DNA from: Dryomyza anilis
Taxonomy: Eukaryota; Arthropoda; Insecta; Diptera; Dryomyzidae
DNA: 64,000 bases
Direction: 5' to 3'
Assembly (NCBI GenBank): GCA_951804985.1
Contig: OX638133.1
Span: 48,023,983 to 48,087,982, forward strand
Each line of letters starts with the position of its first letter. The first letter of the stretch is position 1. Below are positions 1 through 10,205 of the stretch, piece after piece. Made by a program: the position numbers and the translations under genes. A model generated the notes under the pieces. It did not search any database. It was given only the letters and a program-made list of their open reading frames with translations, and had not been told where the DNA came from.

Positions 1-162
1 ATAGGTAAAGTTTTACTTTCGTAGGTTTGCCATTTACTGCCGAGAGGTAGCGCGGTATAGAAAAGCGGTTTCTATAAAAAGATGTTGTTAGCCCCAGTCC
101 AGGCTTGAACCGAGGACCTTTCGGCTCGCAGTCCAACGCACTAACCACTGAGCTACCGCGGC
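1..162 (-). mobile_element. tRNA-derived SINE, copy cut by the window edge
   Basis: Read on the minus strand, the element starts at 162 with a tRNA-like head (GCCGCGGTAGCTCAGTGG), which carries a pol III A box, and a B-box-like GGTTCAAGCCT follows. The body runs off the window at position 1. It matches the copies at 1219, 17950, 22977, 52294 and 63264. SINEs of this kind are non-coding, are transcribed by RNA polymerase III from the internal boxes, and are copied by a LINE enzyme. The 3' tail is not visible here. Confidence 0.85.
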
Positions 163-429
163 TAATATGCAGTATATAATTCCCAATTTCGTTTTATTTT
201 TATTTTCTTATGTCAAATTTTCAAAAATTTCAATACAGTCGCTCAGAATAATTCGTTAAAGGTGGGTGTGTAAAACATTTTATTTAACCCTATTAAGCCT
301 GTCGACTCAAATACACACCAGAAGTTTCCCCATAATGCCATAATGCACCTAACCTCGATGGAATATTTAAGTATGCAATTGTATATCGTTGCGTGTATTT
401 CACTGGATATTAATCAAATGTTTCATAAA
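163..429. other. AT-rich spacer, nothing recognised
   Basis: AT-rich sequence between a SINE and a dispersed repeat. I see no reading frame, no terminal repeats and no similarity to other parts of the window. Confidence 0.4.
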
Positions 430-840
430 CAAACTTTAAAAAATATTTAGAAAAAAAAATATCAGTAAGATAAAGTTTGAAACATTTTTTCTGAAAATTT
501 TACAACAAAACATCGTTAACCTATATTTTAAGAAAAAAAGTAAGAGATAACTTAAAGTGTTAAATTACATTCGAAACACTTTTGAGGTAACACAAATTTC
601 TTTTTGTTTTTTTTTTTGCAAAAACTAATATCTGGACAAAGATTTTTTGGTCAATTATCCATAGGTCGTGGTTTATATTTTATTTTCTACTATTGTTTGC
701 ATCTGTAGCATGCGATATAAAGTGTAAAAAATGTTTTTTTTGCTATTTTGACTCAATTTTTTGCAAAATGTCGACGTGGTGAGTAAATACCAGACTTCGA
801 AAAGCTCACTCAAGATCACGCAAAAAAGCTCAAAACTAGC
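430..840 (-). repeat. Dispersed non-coding repeat DR, diverged copy
   Basis: Reverse-complement relative of 51340-51730 and 45975-46200. Shared blocks are TCAGTAAGATAAAGTTTGAA, GGTAACACAAATTTCTTTTT and GCAAAAACTAATATC. This is the most diverged of five copies in the window. No protein frame is conserved, so it looks like a non-autonomous element of unknown class. Confidence 0.7.
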
Positions 841-846
841 TCTCGT

Positions 847-1052
847 ACACCGAGAAAAAATACTATATAAATAATAGTTTTTTACTATTAAAAATAGCCA
901 ATAAGATAAATTATTATTTTAATAATTTAATTATTATTAAATACTAGAAAATTGCCATTGAGTTTATATGAAAAGATTTACTTTTTATATACTATCAAAT
1001 TGTACTATGGACCAATTTTAATGGGATTTGAGGGGTATTTTTTCTGGGTGAC
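847..1052. mobile_element. Short MITE, CACC-GAAAAAAT family
   Basis: About 206 bp bounded by imperfect inverted ends: CACCGAGAAAAAATAC on the left, and GTATTTTTTCTGGGTG on the right, whose complement is CACCCAGAAAAAATAC. The interior is more than 80% AT and has no frame. The ends match the larger elements at 34109-35307 and 59772-60664. No clean target duplication is left (TA against AC). By end sequence it fits a non-autonomous DNA transposon; the source transposase is not in the window. Confidence 0.6.
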
Positions 1053-1218
1053 AGCATATTTATTTACAACTGAAAACAAACTGCGCATCAAGGTGTATTA
1101 AACAATATGAGGAAAGTTCTAAAAAATTTGAGCGTAATTCTGTGTCACTCATATGTCAAATTTTTTGCCCACAAAAGATAGTGCGACAGATGTTTGTTGT
1201 TTTCCATTCAATAACACA

Positions 1219-1516
1219 GTAGCTCAGTGGTTAGTGCGATGGACTGCGAGCCGAAAGGTCCCCGGTTCAAGCCTGGACTGGGGCAAACAACATCTTTTCA
1301 TAGAATCATTTTTCTATACCGCGCTACCTCTCGGCAGTAAATGGCAAACCTACGAGAGTAAAACATTGCCTATGAAAAGCTCTCACCCGCCGTTCGGATT
1401 CGGCAATAAACTGTAGGTCCCATCACTTTGAGTACAAATATAACACGCACAGCTCAAAATGGTGAGAGAGCTCGGCCTAAGTTCTTATAGGACTGTAGTG
1501 CCATACTATTATTAAT
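1219..1516 (+). mobile_element. tRNA-derived SINE with target duplication
   Basis: Full-length member lacking the first few head bases. It starts at GTAGCTCAGTGG (A box), has a B-box-like GGTTCAAGCCTGG near 1264, a roughly 220 bp tRNA-unrelated body and an ATT-repeat tail. It is flanked by direct repeats ATAACACA at 1211-1218 and 1517-1524, the mark of LINE-type target-primed insertion. An open frame at 1153-1416 simply reads through this element. Confidence 0.88.
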
Positions 1517-1559
1517 ATAACACATCAACAAAGAGTTATTATAGTTTCCTCACATTGTT

Positions 1560-2351
1560 AAATACACCATGCTGCGCATCGCAGATAATTGAGCTTTCGC
1601 TTTGACCTTCGAGCGATAATTTAAAAGCAACTCCGAGCCTCTCGAAATGTAGGAGCGCTGTACATTTCGAGCGCATCATTTAACAGAAGATCGAGCAGCG
1701 AGTACAATGCTGCATGCTCAGCTGGGTTGGACGATTGAACTGGACGATTGACACTATTTAGACCGATGCTAATCCTGGAGTCATTTTTCTTCAATAGCTC
1801 TTCTGTCTCTTGGTTTACTGCAATCACCGCTGATTGCCCTACGTTACAAGGAAGTTGGTATTTCGGATCAAATAGAAGCTTGCCTTCCGTCCATCACTAC
1901 TTGATCAATTTGGTCGCGCGTGTTCTGATCTGTTGACCGCCACGTGACCTTGTGAATATTGAGATGCTTGAAACCATGTTCCGTACTGCGTGAAGTCGAC
2001 AAGCCTCATTTTATTGTCGGAGGTGTTGTCGTGGAGGCTGAATCTTCCGACTGTAAGACTAAAGATATCCGATGACACACCTTGGCATTAAATTCGGAAG
2101 TCACGATTTTGATATCGAGTCGGGGTCAGCGCTCATAGACGTTCTTCGTCGTCTTTCTCATTCGTCGCAGCGTGAGCATAAATTAGACTTATGTGGAAGT
2201 ATTTAGCCTTGATGCCTTGTCAGTTGTTCGTTCACCGGTGCGAATCCAGAGACAAGGTGGCGGAGTCTCTTGTCGACTTCAAATTCACATCCAAATTCAT
2301 ACCTCTCCGCATGGCCCAGGGCAACAGCTCCTATAGCTCCTGTCCTATTGT
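1560..2351 (-). pseudogene. RTE-like LINE endonuclease fragment (downstream half)
   Basis: Read on the minus strand, 2310 to about 1850 aligns with the endonuclease of the LINE at 43870-44345. Shared landmarks include the complement of GACAAGGTGGCGGAGTCTCT, the AATATTTAGCCTTGATG stretch and the ACGATTTTGATATCG stretch. The family is apurinic/apyrimidinic-type endonuclease plus reverse transcriptase, which nicks genomic DNA and reverse-transcribes in place. The reading frame is broken repeatedly. Between 1850 and 1560 the match is weak; a 68-codon minus frame (1621-1827) survives but I cannot align it convincingly. The upstream half of the same LINE resumes at 15884, because a provirus inserted at 2352. 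The exact 3' boundary is uncertain. Confidence 0.7.
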
Positions 2352-3025
2352 TGAGTGTCAATATAATGGCAGTCAGTCATTTGAACACATTTCTCCTAAG
2401 TCAGATGACAGTCAGTCATTTAAATACACTTTTCCTATTGAGTATCTCTTGCTGTTCATTAATTTAGGTTGCTAACATATTTTAATAATATATTGTGCAA
2501 TTGTTATTGAAAACAAAAGCATGCCATTTTCAATATGGGTTAACAACGCACTTGTTGTTGTTGTTAAAACATGCGGCGAAAATATACAATGTCAGCACTA
2601 GTGACTGCGAACCCAATTCGCGGCAGCGTTAAGCGGTTGAATTGTAAACAAATATGCACGCAATAAAACTACCTGGTAGACAAAGAAACTCATGACGACT
2701 TTAAATTAAGGTTATCATGAGTTAATGAATTTTTGTATGAGTTGCGTTTTTTCTCACGGTCAGGGTTAAGAACTCTGGCGAAATGTGAAATTAAAGAAAA
2801 ACAGCAAGAGATGTTTGGGAAAGTAGCATTGAAACTTAGTTTAAGTATTAGTATATAAGCTTTAGTTATTTAGTTCTAAGAGAGTTGTTATTAGATTAAG
2901 AAGTGAGTCCAAGAAGTGGAACAGTAAAAGGAAATAAAAATTATAAAAAGGATAACTTGAAATGGAGTAAGTGTTATTATTTATTAAATGTCTTATTTTT
3001 AGGTGATAAAATAGGGACATTAACA
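2352..3025 (+). repeat. 5' LTR of the errantivirus
   Basis: The LTR begins TGAGTGTCAATATAATGG and ends GACATTAACA, giving the canonical TG...CA ends. It is 674 bp and matches 15223-15883. Near its start are two imperfect copies of a unit containing CAGTCAGTCATTT (from about 2369 and 2409), placed where U3 enhancers normally lie. A TATATAAG box at 2852 marks the probable promoter. Confidence 0.93.
2852..2859 (+). promoter_or_regulatory. Candidate TATA box in the 5' LTR
   Basis: TATATAAG lies about 170 bp before the LTR end. The same motif is conserved in the 3' LTR near 15725. Its place suits a U3/R boundary. Function is inferred from position only. Confidence 0.45.
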
Positions 3026-3026
3026 T

Positions 3027-3044
3027 TGGCGCAGCCGGTTTTAG
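3027..3044 (+). other. Primer-binding site
   Basis: TGGCGCAGCCGGTT begins one base after the LTR end. TGGCGCAG is the usual start of primer-binding sites in gypsy-group elements that prime from a tRNA 3' end (tRNA-Ser in several, from memory). Which tRNA is used here was not checked. Confidence 0.7.
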
Positions 3045-3144
3045 AACCAAACACTCTAGATAGAGGAAAAATTATAAAAATATAAACAATTTTGGAAAAT
3101 TAGAATAGTTTCGTTGGAAAAAATATCTTAAACTGATACGTTTA

Positions 3145-4544
3145 ATGGAAACTCTTAAATCAGAATTAAAAAAAGCACAACATGAAACAACAAAATTAAA
3201 TGGAGAAATTTGACAGAGATTAAAAGAATAAACGGTTCAAAAGACTACATTCAGCTAGTTAGAGAAAAGATTAGAACCACTGCTGTCACGAGAATAGAAG
3301 AAGCAGACATAATATTCTTATCATTTTTAGAAATAATAGAAGCTAAGACAGATTTTAGCATAACAGAGAAAGAAAAATTAGAGACAGAGTTAACAGAATT
3401 AAAAAAATTGAATAATTGCTTAAGAGATCAAATTAAAACAATTTTGGATCACGCAGAACACTTAGACGAAAATAGAGGAAAACTAGTGGAAATTATTGAA
3501 AACCGGAATTACATAGACACACCGGAAACCTCTAGAAGTGCTCGATTCAGGGCTGAGTATGGTAGTATCACAGATGCACAAAAAAGAATTGTACAATTAG
3601 AAGATAGAAATAGACTACTACAGCAAGAATTAGAGTTAGTAACCAACGACTCATTGATACATAAGGAAGCTGTAAATAACAGTGAAATAAGTCACACAGA
3701 AAAAATAAATTTCCCGGAATTTAAAATGGGTATCGAACATATTGCAAAAATGGTGAACCATTTGGTTCCGATGTTCTCCAATGATTTACCCTCAGAAGTA
3801 TGTAAATTCATACAAGGATGTGATTTAGCGGTAAAGTCAACAAAAGAAACAGAGTTTCAAGAATTTTTATCGTGTGTTAAGCTAAGAATGTATGGAGATG
3901 CATTCGACCTAGTAAAAGGTATTCAATTTAGTAAATTAGATGAATTATATACTTTAATAAAGAGGACATATCTTAAAACCGTAACATTAGACTCAGTGAT
4001 AAATGAAATAAAGGAGACATATCAAAGATCTACCCATGAAATTCGACCTTTTGCAAGACGCCTAAATGTACTAAAAACAAAGGCGGTGGAATTAATAAAA
4101 GAAAAATATAATGGCAGAGGGGACGAAGCTATGCTAATAGAATTAGACAAATCCATATGGCCTACCTTTTAAGGTAGGCCATAAGGACAGCACACTGAAA
4201 ATACACATGCTAAATAAGAAGGCGGACTCACTAGATTCACTGATAGAGGAAGCGGTAGAAACGTTGGAGACGATACAAAGTGGGCGTGTAAGAGAAACAT
4301 CGCATAGTGCCGCAGAGGTGCTTTTTAGCAGAGACTCACACCCCACATGTGGAGAAATCGGTATAAAAATTCAAACGAAAGGAATAAAGTGGAAACCCCA
4401 TGTTCATTTTGCGGTAATGTAGGACACACGCGGGACGAGTGCGTCAGTCGAATAAATACTCCATACTTTCAAGGATGTGAGACCAATGGTCACGAAACGA
4501 ACTTAAGATGTGCACAGAAAATAAATGAACTAGAAAATAAATGA
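3145..4544 (+). pseudogene. gag: Errantivirus gag, frameshifted
   Basis: The main frame, 3210-4172, encodes about 320 residues rich in Lys and Glu with long predicted coiled-coil stretches in its first half, typical of errantiviral Gag. The likely ATG at 3145 opens a frame that stops at 3211, one frame away from the main body, so the start is broken. The main frame stops near 4172 inside a small inverted duplication (4157-4182). Gag-like sequence continues in other frames at 4207-4422 and 4347-4544. The last segment carries a CCHC zinc knuckle (CSFCGNVGHTRDEC) and a second Cys/His-rich stretch, the nucleocapsid part that binds genomic RNA. The product would be the particle core; this copy cannot make it whole. 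Confidence 0.85.
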
Positions 4545-5901
4545 ACCATTCACGGTTTATACGGATCATCAACCACTGCGTAGCATAGCGAATTTAAAGG
4601 ATCAAACGTCAAGGCTAGCCAGGTTCAGGCACAAATTATCAGAATACGAGTTCGAAATAATTTATAAACCTGGCAAAAAGTATTTAAATGCTGACGCATT
4701 AAGTAGGATTCCACAATTAGAAACAGAAATTGCGGCAGTTCAAACCCGTTCTAAAAATAAACCAAAGGCAATAGATCCACAACCGGACGTCAGTAAGCCA
4801 GTCTTGGACGACGTGAAACAATGGATGGATGGTGAAACAATCTCGAGTCAAGTATTAACCGATCCTGAAGAAATTAAAACAGTACTTAGAGACTTTCACG
4901 ACTCGCCGTTAGGGGGTCATCAGGGCACACTGAAAACATATTTTCGAATAAGAAAGCAATATAGGTGGAAGGGTATGCAAAAACAAATTAAAGAGTATGT
5001 AAAAAATTGCCCTAAATGTCAAGTTAACAAAAGTTCTAAGCTAACAAAAATGCCAATGGTCTTGACAGATACACCAACGCGCCCATTTGATAAAGTTTAT
5101 ATGGAGTTAGTAGGAATTTTACCCGAGACAGTATCTGGCAATAAATACATTTTAACATTTCAAGACGATTTTTCAAAATATATGTGCTGTGTAGCAATAC
5201 CAGACGCAGAAGCAAGCACAGTGGCTAAAGAATTTTATGATAAAACTATAACACGCCACAATATTCCAAAAATTCTAGTAACTGACAATGGCCCTAATTT
5301 CGTGTCAAAGTTATTTTCTGATACATGCAAATTATTGGGTATTAGAAAAATGCACATTACACCCTATCACCCACAGGCCAATGGATAATTAGAACGTAGT
5401 CACAGACCATTAGCAGAATATTTGAGATGTTTTGCTAAGGAGGATGGTTCCAATTGGGATCAATGGTTAAATTCGGCAATGCATGTCCATAATAATACGA
5501 TGCATGTGTCAACTGGGCAAACACCTTTCCGAACACTATATGGTTATGATTCTGATATGCCAACTAATTTGAAACGTAAAGTTTCACCACTATATAACGC
5601 CGATGATTATAACAAAATATTAAAATATCAAATACAGCGGGCGCATGAAATAGTGAGACAAAATCAAGAAAAGGTAAAAGAAAAATGTAAAACAAGCTAC
5701 GATAAATCATTAAATCCCATTGAGTTTCAAATTGGGGAAATGGTTGTAATGAAGAATCAAAATAGGAAAAATAAATTTTTACCAATATGGGTAGGGCCCT
5801 ATAAGGTTTTGTCCGTCACTACCCCCGTGACAACGACAATATTAATAAAAGGAAAGGGAAAGAAAATACACAACAATTTGTTGAAAAAATACCATAATTA
5901 G
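4545..5901 (+). pseudogene. pol: Errantivirus pol remnant: RNase H end and integrase
   Basis: An open frame from about 4545 starts in the RNase H/connection region (TDHQPL, then ADALSRI about 45 residues on), so protease, reverse transcriptase and most of RNase H are missing. Integrase follows: an HHCC zinc-binding domain (GGHQG ... CPKCQ) near 4910-5020, then the catalytic core with VTDNGPNF near 5280 and a C-terminal basic tail with the VGPYKV motif. Two defects stand out: a TAA stop at 5386-5388 just before the region that should supply the catalytic Glu (LERSH follows), and Glu in the place where the first catalytic Asp is expected (YMELVG). Reading continues in frame to 5901. Integrase would join viral cDNA to the chromosome; this copy is inactive. 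Confidence 0.88.
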
Positions 5902-6872
5902 AAATTGATGTATTAATTGTTAAAATGCGGAAATATATTTATAAATAAATTGCGAAAAGTTTAGTATTGTGTGATAATGAATAGGATATAGGAAAACAGA
6001 AGAAACGGTACCCACAGATAGCTATGTATTACTTAGGGTTAATTTACTAGCATGTGGCGGACCAAATTTAAAGGTTATGAAAACAAGAAATATTAGGAAA
6101 AATATAAATAAGAAAGAATTATAAACGATAACACGAGTTTTTTTATAAGAAAAAATGCGATAAAATATATTTGTACGAAATTGAGACATTGAACAAATAG
6201 TTAAGTACATCTGAGCGCAGATAACTAGCATAGAAATTTTGAATTGTAAAGTGAATTATGAAATTATGGTTGAATTATTAATTTTAAATTAAAATATAAT
6301 GAGAAGTTGATTTTGATGAATTGAATATTGAATTATTAATTTATGTTAATTGCTGACGAGCAAATAAATTACGAGCAAACAAATGCTGCAAATGATATAT
6401 GAGAAAAATGATTGAATTAAAAAACTAGAAATAATATGATAAAAAATATATAAATACGTTTACTACGAATGAAAAATAGGTTTTTAGAGCTAGAATATGC
6501 TCCAAAAGAGATTATTATGATTGACTTAATTGATTAGAGAAATATTATAAAAATTATGAGAAAATGCATACAACAGTTGCAAAATGCATACAAGACTTTT
6601 TAGAGTTAGCAAATGATCCAATTGTTATGTTGATATTTATTTTATTAAAGCAGCTAAGTATTACTTCGGGTAATTTACTAGCCTGTGCAATAAATTATGA
6701 GTTTATGTTTTATGTAAGGATTCGATGTACTCTTCGAAAAGAGTCGACATCCGTAAGACTTTATGCTAATCTTAAGCTATTAATTAATTAATTTATAAAT
6801 AAAACAACGAATTATTTAAATTGTGAAGTAAAAACACAACAATACACGCACTACCTGCATTTTAAATATTAA
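5902..6872. other. AT-rich provirus interior of unknown origin
   Basis: Errantiviral env normally follows or overlaps pol, so this stretch is extra. It has no sustained frame. A block of about 35 bp with ATTACTT, GGGT and AATTTACTAGC occurs near 6027 and again near 6658, which suggests internal duplication. I cannot assign it to a family. Confidence 0.4.
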
Positions 6873-7001
6873 TCCAACATCGGCCAAGAAATTGCGTTGA
6901 ACGAAGCAAGAGTATGCTATGAGCGAGGTAATAATGTTTACAGCGCAATGCAAATTCTTGGCAACGAAATCGCAACCTATGCAATGGAATGTATTAATTA
7001 A
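6873..7001 (+). other. Coding-looking 42-codon frame without a start
   Basis: A stop-bounded frame that is clearly less AT-rich than its surroundings and reads as ordinary protein (it contains NEARVCYERGNN), ending at a TAA at 6999-7001. There is no ATG before the fourteenth residue from its end, so it could be a last exon, a decayed gene piece or chance. No family recognised. Confidence 0.25.
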
Positions 7002-7259
7002 GAAAATATAAAGTAATCCAATTTAACCAAGTTGTTAAAATTTTAAACAATTTTGAGAAAATTAATTACCTCTATTAAAGTAATTAACGCAATAAATTAG
7101 ATAGTATAGATATAAGATATCAACCATTGCCTTGAAGCAAATCACTAATACTAGCCTACGAATACTGGTCTGCAACTTGATCAATTGCATACTCGTATTA
7201 GTAATAGTATTAGGTAAACTATAACGGAGACTTAAAATGATCACTTAGGTTCCGTTATG

Positions 7260-7700
7260 ATTTACGAAAAGCAAGAAAATGAAAATAATTGAAGATGTTC
7301 AAAATCAAAAATAGCTGAAAATAATTGATGATGTTGAAAATCAAAAATAACTGAAAATAGTTGAAGATGTTGACAATCAAAATAATTGAAGATGTTGAAA
7401 AGCAAAATAGCAGAAAATTAAAGATGTTGAAAATCAAATAGCTGAAAATAATTGAAGATGTTTAAAATCAAAATAGCTGGTCAAAACCCCCAATTTTTCT
7501 TGGAATAGAAAGAACAGTTATTTTAAATTTTCGTTTTATTATTTTATTTTAATATTCTTTTACATAATATAACTGCTGAAAACGTGAGAATAGTTGAAGA
7601 TTTCTAAAATCAAAAATAGCTGAAAATAATTGAAGAAATTTAAAATCATAAATAGCTAAAAATAAGTAAAGATGGCTAAAACCCCAAAATTAGCTGAAAT
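7260..7700 (+). repeat. Degenerate tandem repeat, unit about 37 bp, two blocks
   Basis: Units resembling GAAGATGTTGAAAATCAAAA followed by ATAGCTGAAAATAATT recur about six times in 7265-7480 and three more times in 7570-7700. Each block is followed by a similar stretch (CAAAACCCCCAA; CTAAAACCCCAAAA), so a whole block plus flank seems to have duplicated. Non-coding. Confidence 0.7.
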
Positions 7701-7800
7701 ATTTGAACAGAGAAATTTTGTTGAAATAAAAAGAATAGTTGTTTTAAAAATTTTTATTTTTATTTATTTTTATATATTCAGAAACAATTTTTATTAATTT

Positions 7801-8064
7801 TTACTTCGAGTTACGATTCAGCAGGTGCAACGAAGTCAGGATGTCAGGTATGGGCTCTACAGTGTATCCCCTCGTCTTTAAGTAGAATAACATCAGTTCT
7901 ATGCTTTGAACGCATAGGATAGCTTTCTCTAAAGTGTTTCGACGCCTGCCTTCCTCGATGGTTGCTTTGACGAACTCGACCAATCCGGACTCGTCCCAGC
8001 AGTGCTTTAAGGACCACTGCCGGGCATATCCCTTGCAGAAGTCAAAAATGCTCGAAGTCTCCAT
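7801..8064 (-). CDS. Intact 87-residue antisense ORF of unknown function
   Basis: The minus-strand frame from the ATG at 8064 encodes 87 residues starting METSSIFDFCKGYARQWSLK and ends at TAA at 7801-7803. In-frame codons continue upstream to 8181 but are AT-rich and hydrophobic and look like leader, so I place the start at Met40 of that longer frame. The coding part is close to half GC, unlike the roughly 75% AT around it. It is predicted mostly helical (charged stretch EEGRRRNTLEKA), with no signal peptide or membrane segment after this start. An AATAAA lies just past the stop. I recognise no family. It lies antisense inside an errantivirus provirus between pol and env: a captured host fragment, an accessory gene or part of a nested element are all possible. 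Translation is not shown. Confidence 0.5.
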   Translation of the reverse strand: METSSIFDFCKGYARQWSLKHCWDESGLVEFVKATIEEGRRRNTLEKAILCVQSIELMLFYLKTRGYTVEPIPDILTSLHLLNRNSK

Positions 8065-8178
8065 AATTGAGGAAATTGAAGTATTACAGAATAGAAATAA
8101 TACAATTGAGATATGATACAACACTGAACGAATTATGATAAAGAAACTCAGGTATAAATACAATAAATTACATGATAC

Positions 8179-8201
8179 CAAAAAAAAAAAAAAAAAAAAA
8201 A
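8179..8201 (+). repeat. Poly(A) tract
   Basis: About 22 consecutive A on the plus strand end the segment that carries the antisense ORF. It could be the 3' end of a retrotransposed plus-strand transcript, which would make the ORF antisense to that transcript as well, or a simple repeat. Confidence 0.6.
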
Positions 8202-8439
8202 AGACGAGGGCAGAATGTTGAGTAAGCTAAATTGAAAATTTTCTGGCTGAACCGCTTATGAAAGATAGTAGGCCGCAAATTTAGGGCGAGGTGAAGATAT
8301 GTGGAGATTGTTTTTGTGAATGAATTCTTGTTTGAAGTCATCAGCCATTGTATAAATATAAATATAAATATAAAGAAAAAAAATTGTAGGGGGGAAACAT
8401 CATAAAGAAAATTTATTTTTATAGTCCAATGTTAGGAAA

Positions 8440-9235
8440 TTAATGATAACATATATCTGGAATAAGTCTTGCACCAGATATATAAGCCGGATATTTTGGT
8501 ACAAAGAATTACATATTTTATTTCGCAAAAAGAAGATGACAATCATAATGCAAATAGAGTTGCATATTTTGTTTCAAAAATATTTTGTATTTAGAAAATT
8601 ACAACGTATATACAGATGCATATTTTATTTTGTGAAAATATCTTAAATGAAGAGGAAGATAATTTTAATGCACATAGAGTTACATATTTTATTTCGCAAG
8701 AAAAATGACAATTATAATGCAAATAGAGTTGCATATTTTGTTTCAAAAATATTTTGTATTTAGAAAATTACAACGTATATATGCATATTTTATTTTGTGA
8801 AAATATCTTAAATGAAGAGGAAGATAATTTTAAAGCACATAGAGTTACATATTTTATTTCGCAAAAAGAAGATGACAATTATAATGCAAATAGAGTTTCA
8901 TGTTTTGTTTCAAAAATATTTTGTATTTTGAAAATTACAATGTATATACAGATGCATTTTTATTTTGTGAAAATATCTTAAATAAAGAAGAAGATAATTT
9001 TAATGCACATAGAGTTACATATTTTATTTCGCAAAAAGAAGATGACAATTATAATGCAAATAGAGTTGAATATTTTGTTTCAAAAATATTTTGTATTTAG
9101 AAGATTACAACGTATATACAGTTGCATATTTTATTTTGTGAATATATTTTAAATTAAGAAGAAAATTTTAATGCACATAGAGTTGCATATTTTGTTTCGT
9201 AAGAATATTTTGTATATACACAATTATAATATAAT
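8440..9235 (+). repeat. Tandem array, unit about 168-170 bp, about 4.5 copies
   Basis: The landmark GAGTTGCATATTTTGTTTC or close variants recurs near 8556, 8726, 8893 and 9063, about 170 bp apart. Each unit also contains GAAGATGACAATTATAATGC and an ATTTTGTGAAAATATCTTAA-like stretch. Several short frames overlap it and are only the repeat being read. It lies in the extra provirus DNA next to the LINE insertion site. Confidence 0.9.
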
Positions 9236-9391
9236 AGAGTTGCATACATTGCAGTAATTGTTATTGTTCTCTTCGTTTCTGGTAGGGTCACCCTTGTCAG
9301 ACAGGCTTGTGATGAGTAATGAACTAAATACTACCATAGTCTTTTTTATTGGTGGGGTGGCAGACTCTAAAGAAACCCCTATACCACCGCG

Positions 9392-10205
9392 ATGGGTCAA
9401 CATAAAGATTTAACTACTCCAGGTGGTACCCACAAAAGTGGCAATCCACCCGCTTCGGCGGCTGAGGCAAGGATTCTGGAGGCCTCAATTTACGCAACCA
9501 ACCCTGGTACGATGAACCTCTCTGCTCCAGTAGCAGGGGGTTCAGCGTGCCCCTCCATCTCCCAAATTTATGAGACAGCTAGGAATCTAGAGGAGGAGGA
9601 AGAACGACAACGCAGCGGTTCCCATACAAGTAGAGGAAAGTGTCGGTTCGGCAATGCCTACGTCTAATCCTCCACTGTATGGTCGCTCGACAGTGTTGTT
9701 TCCTCTCAGGGTTCCTTTGTGTCACGTATTTGGAAACATGGGTCGATCGAAGGAAAGTGGTGTGTTACCAGCATCCAATCCTAGAGAGACCGACGCCCAA
9801 CTGGAAGCTAAACTTCCATTGGAGACCGGACCCGGATCTCTGAATACAGAGGTCAGGTTGTCCGATGCCCAGGTGAGTAGGAGAAGGAAGAATAAAGCGA
9901 AAGATCGCAAAGAGGCTGAAAAGGCTAAAGGCAACGCTGGAGCTTTCTCTTCCCCAGCTACCACAGCAAAACGCGATAGATCGGTGGAGGTTACTCCGAC
10001 TGAAGCCAATGCACCTGAGAAGCGCAATGGCAAGAAGTTTAAAAACTTCAGTGCTACTGCGAAACCCCGTAACTACCAGAACTCGACAGTTTCCAGTGAT
10101 ATTGCTTCCACAAGCAAGAGCACTCACTTTCTGGGAAATCAAATCCACATAGCGCCACTTTGTAATCCCAGCACTGGAGACTGCAATAACAATTCTAATG
10201 TGACA
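9392..10205 (+). pseudogene. LINE ORF1 remnant
   Basis: The frame starting at the ATG at 9392 runs to about 9660. After a one-base shift, the frame at 9654 continues the same polar, Lys/Arg/Glu-rich protein (RRRKNKAKDRKEAEKAKGN near 9885), ending where RT sequence begins. ORF1 proteins of this LINE group bind the element RNA. The expected CCHC knuckles are not visible and were probably lost with the internal deletion. The degenerate copy at 16685-17945 matches 9655-10100 and continues into sequence missing here. Confidence 0.65.

Noticed and set aside
1621..1827. 68-codon minus frame as a host gene
   Set aside because: It lies directly downstream of LINE endonuclease sequence on the same strand and is most likely part of that decayed element.
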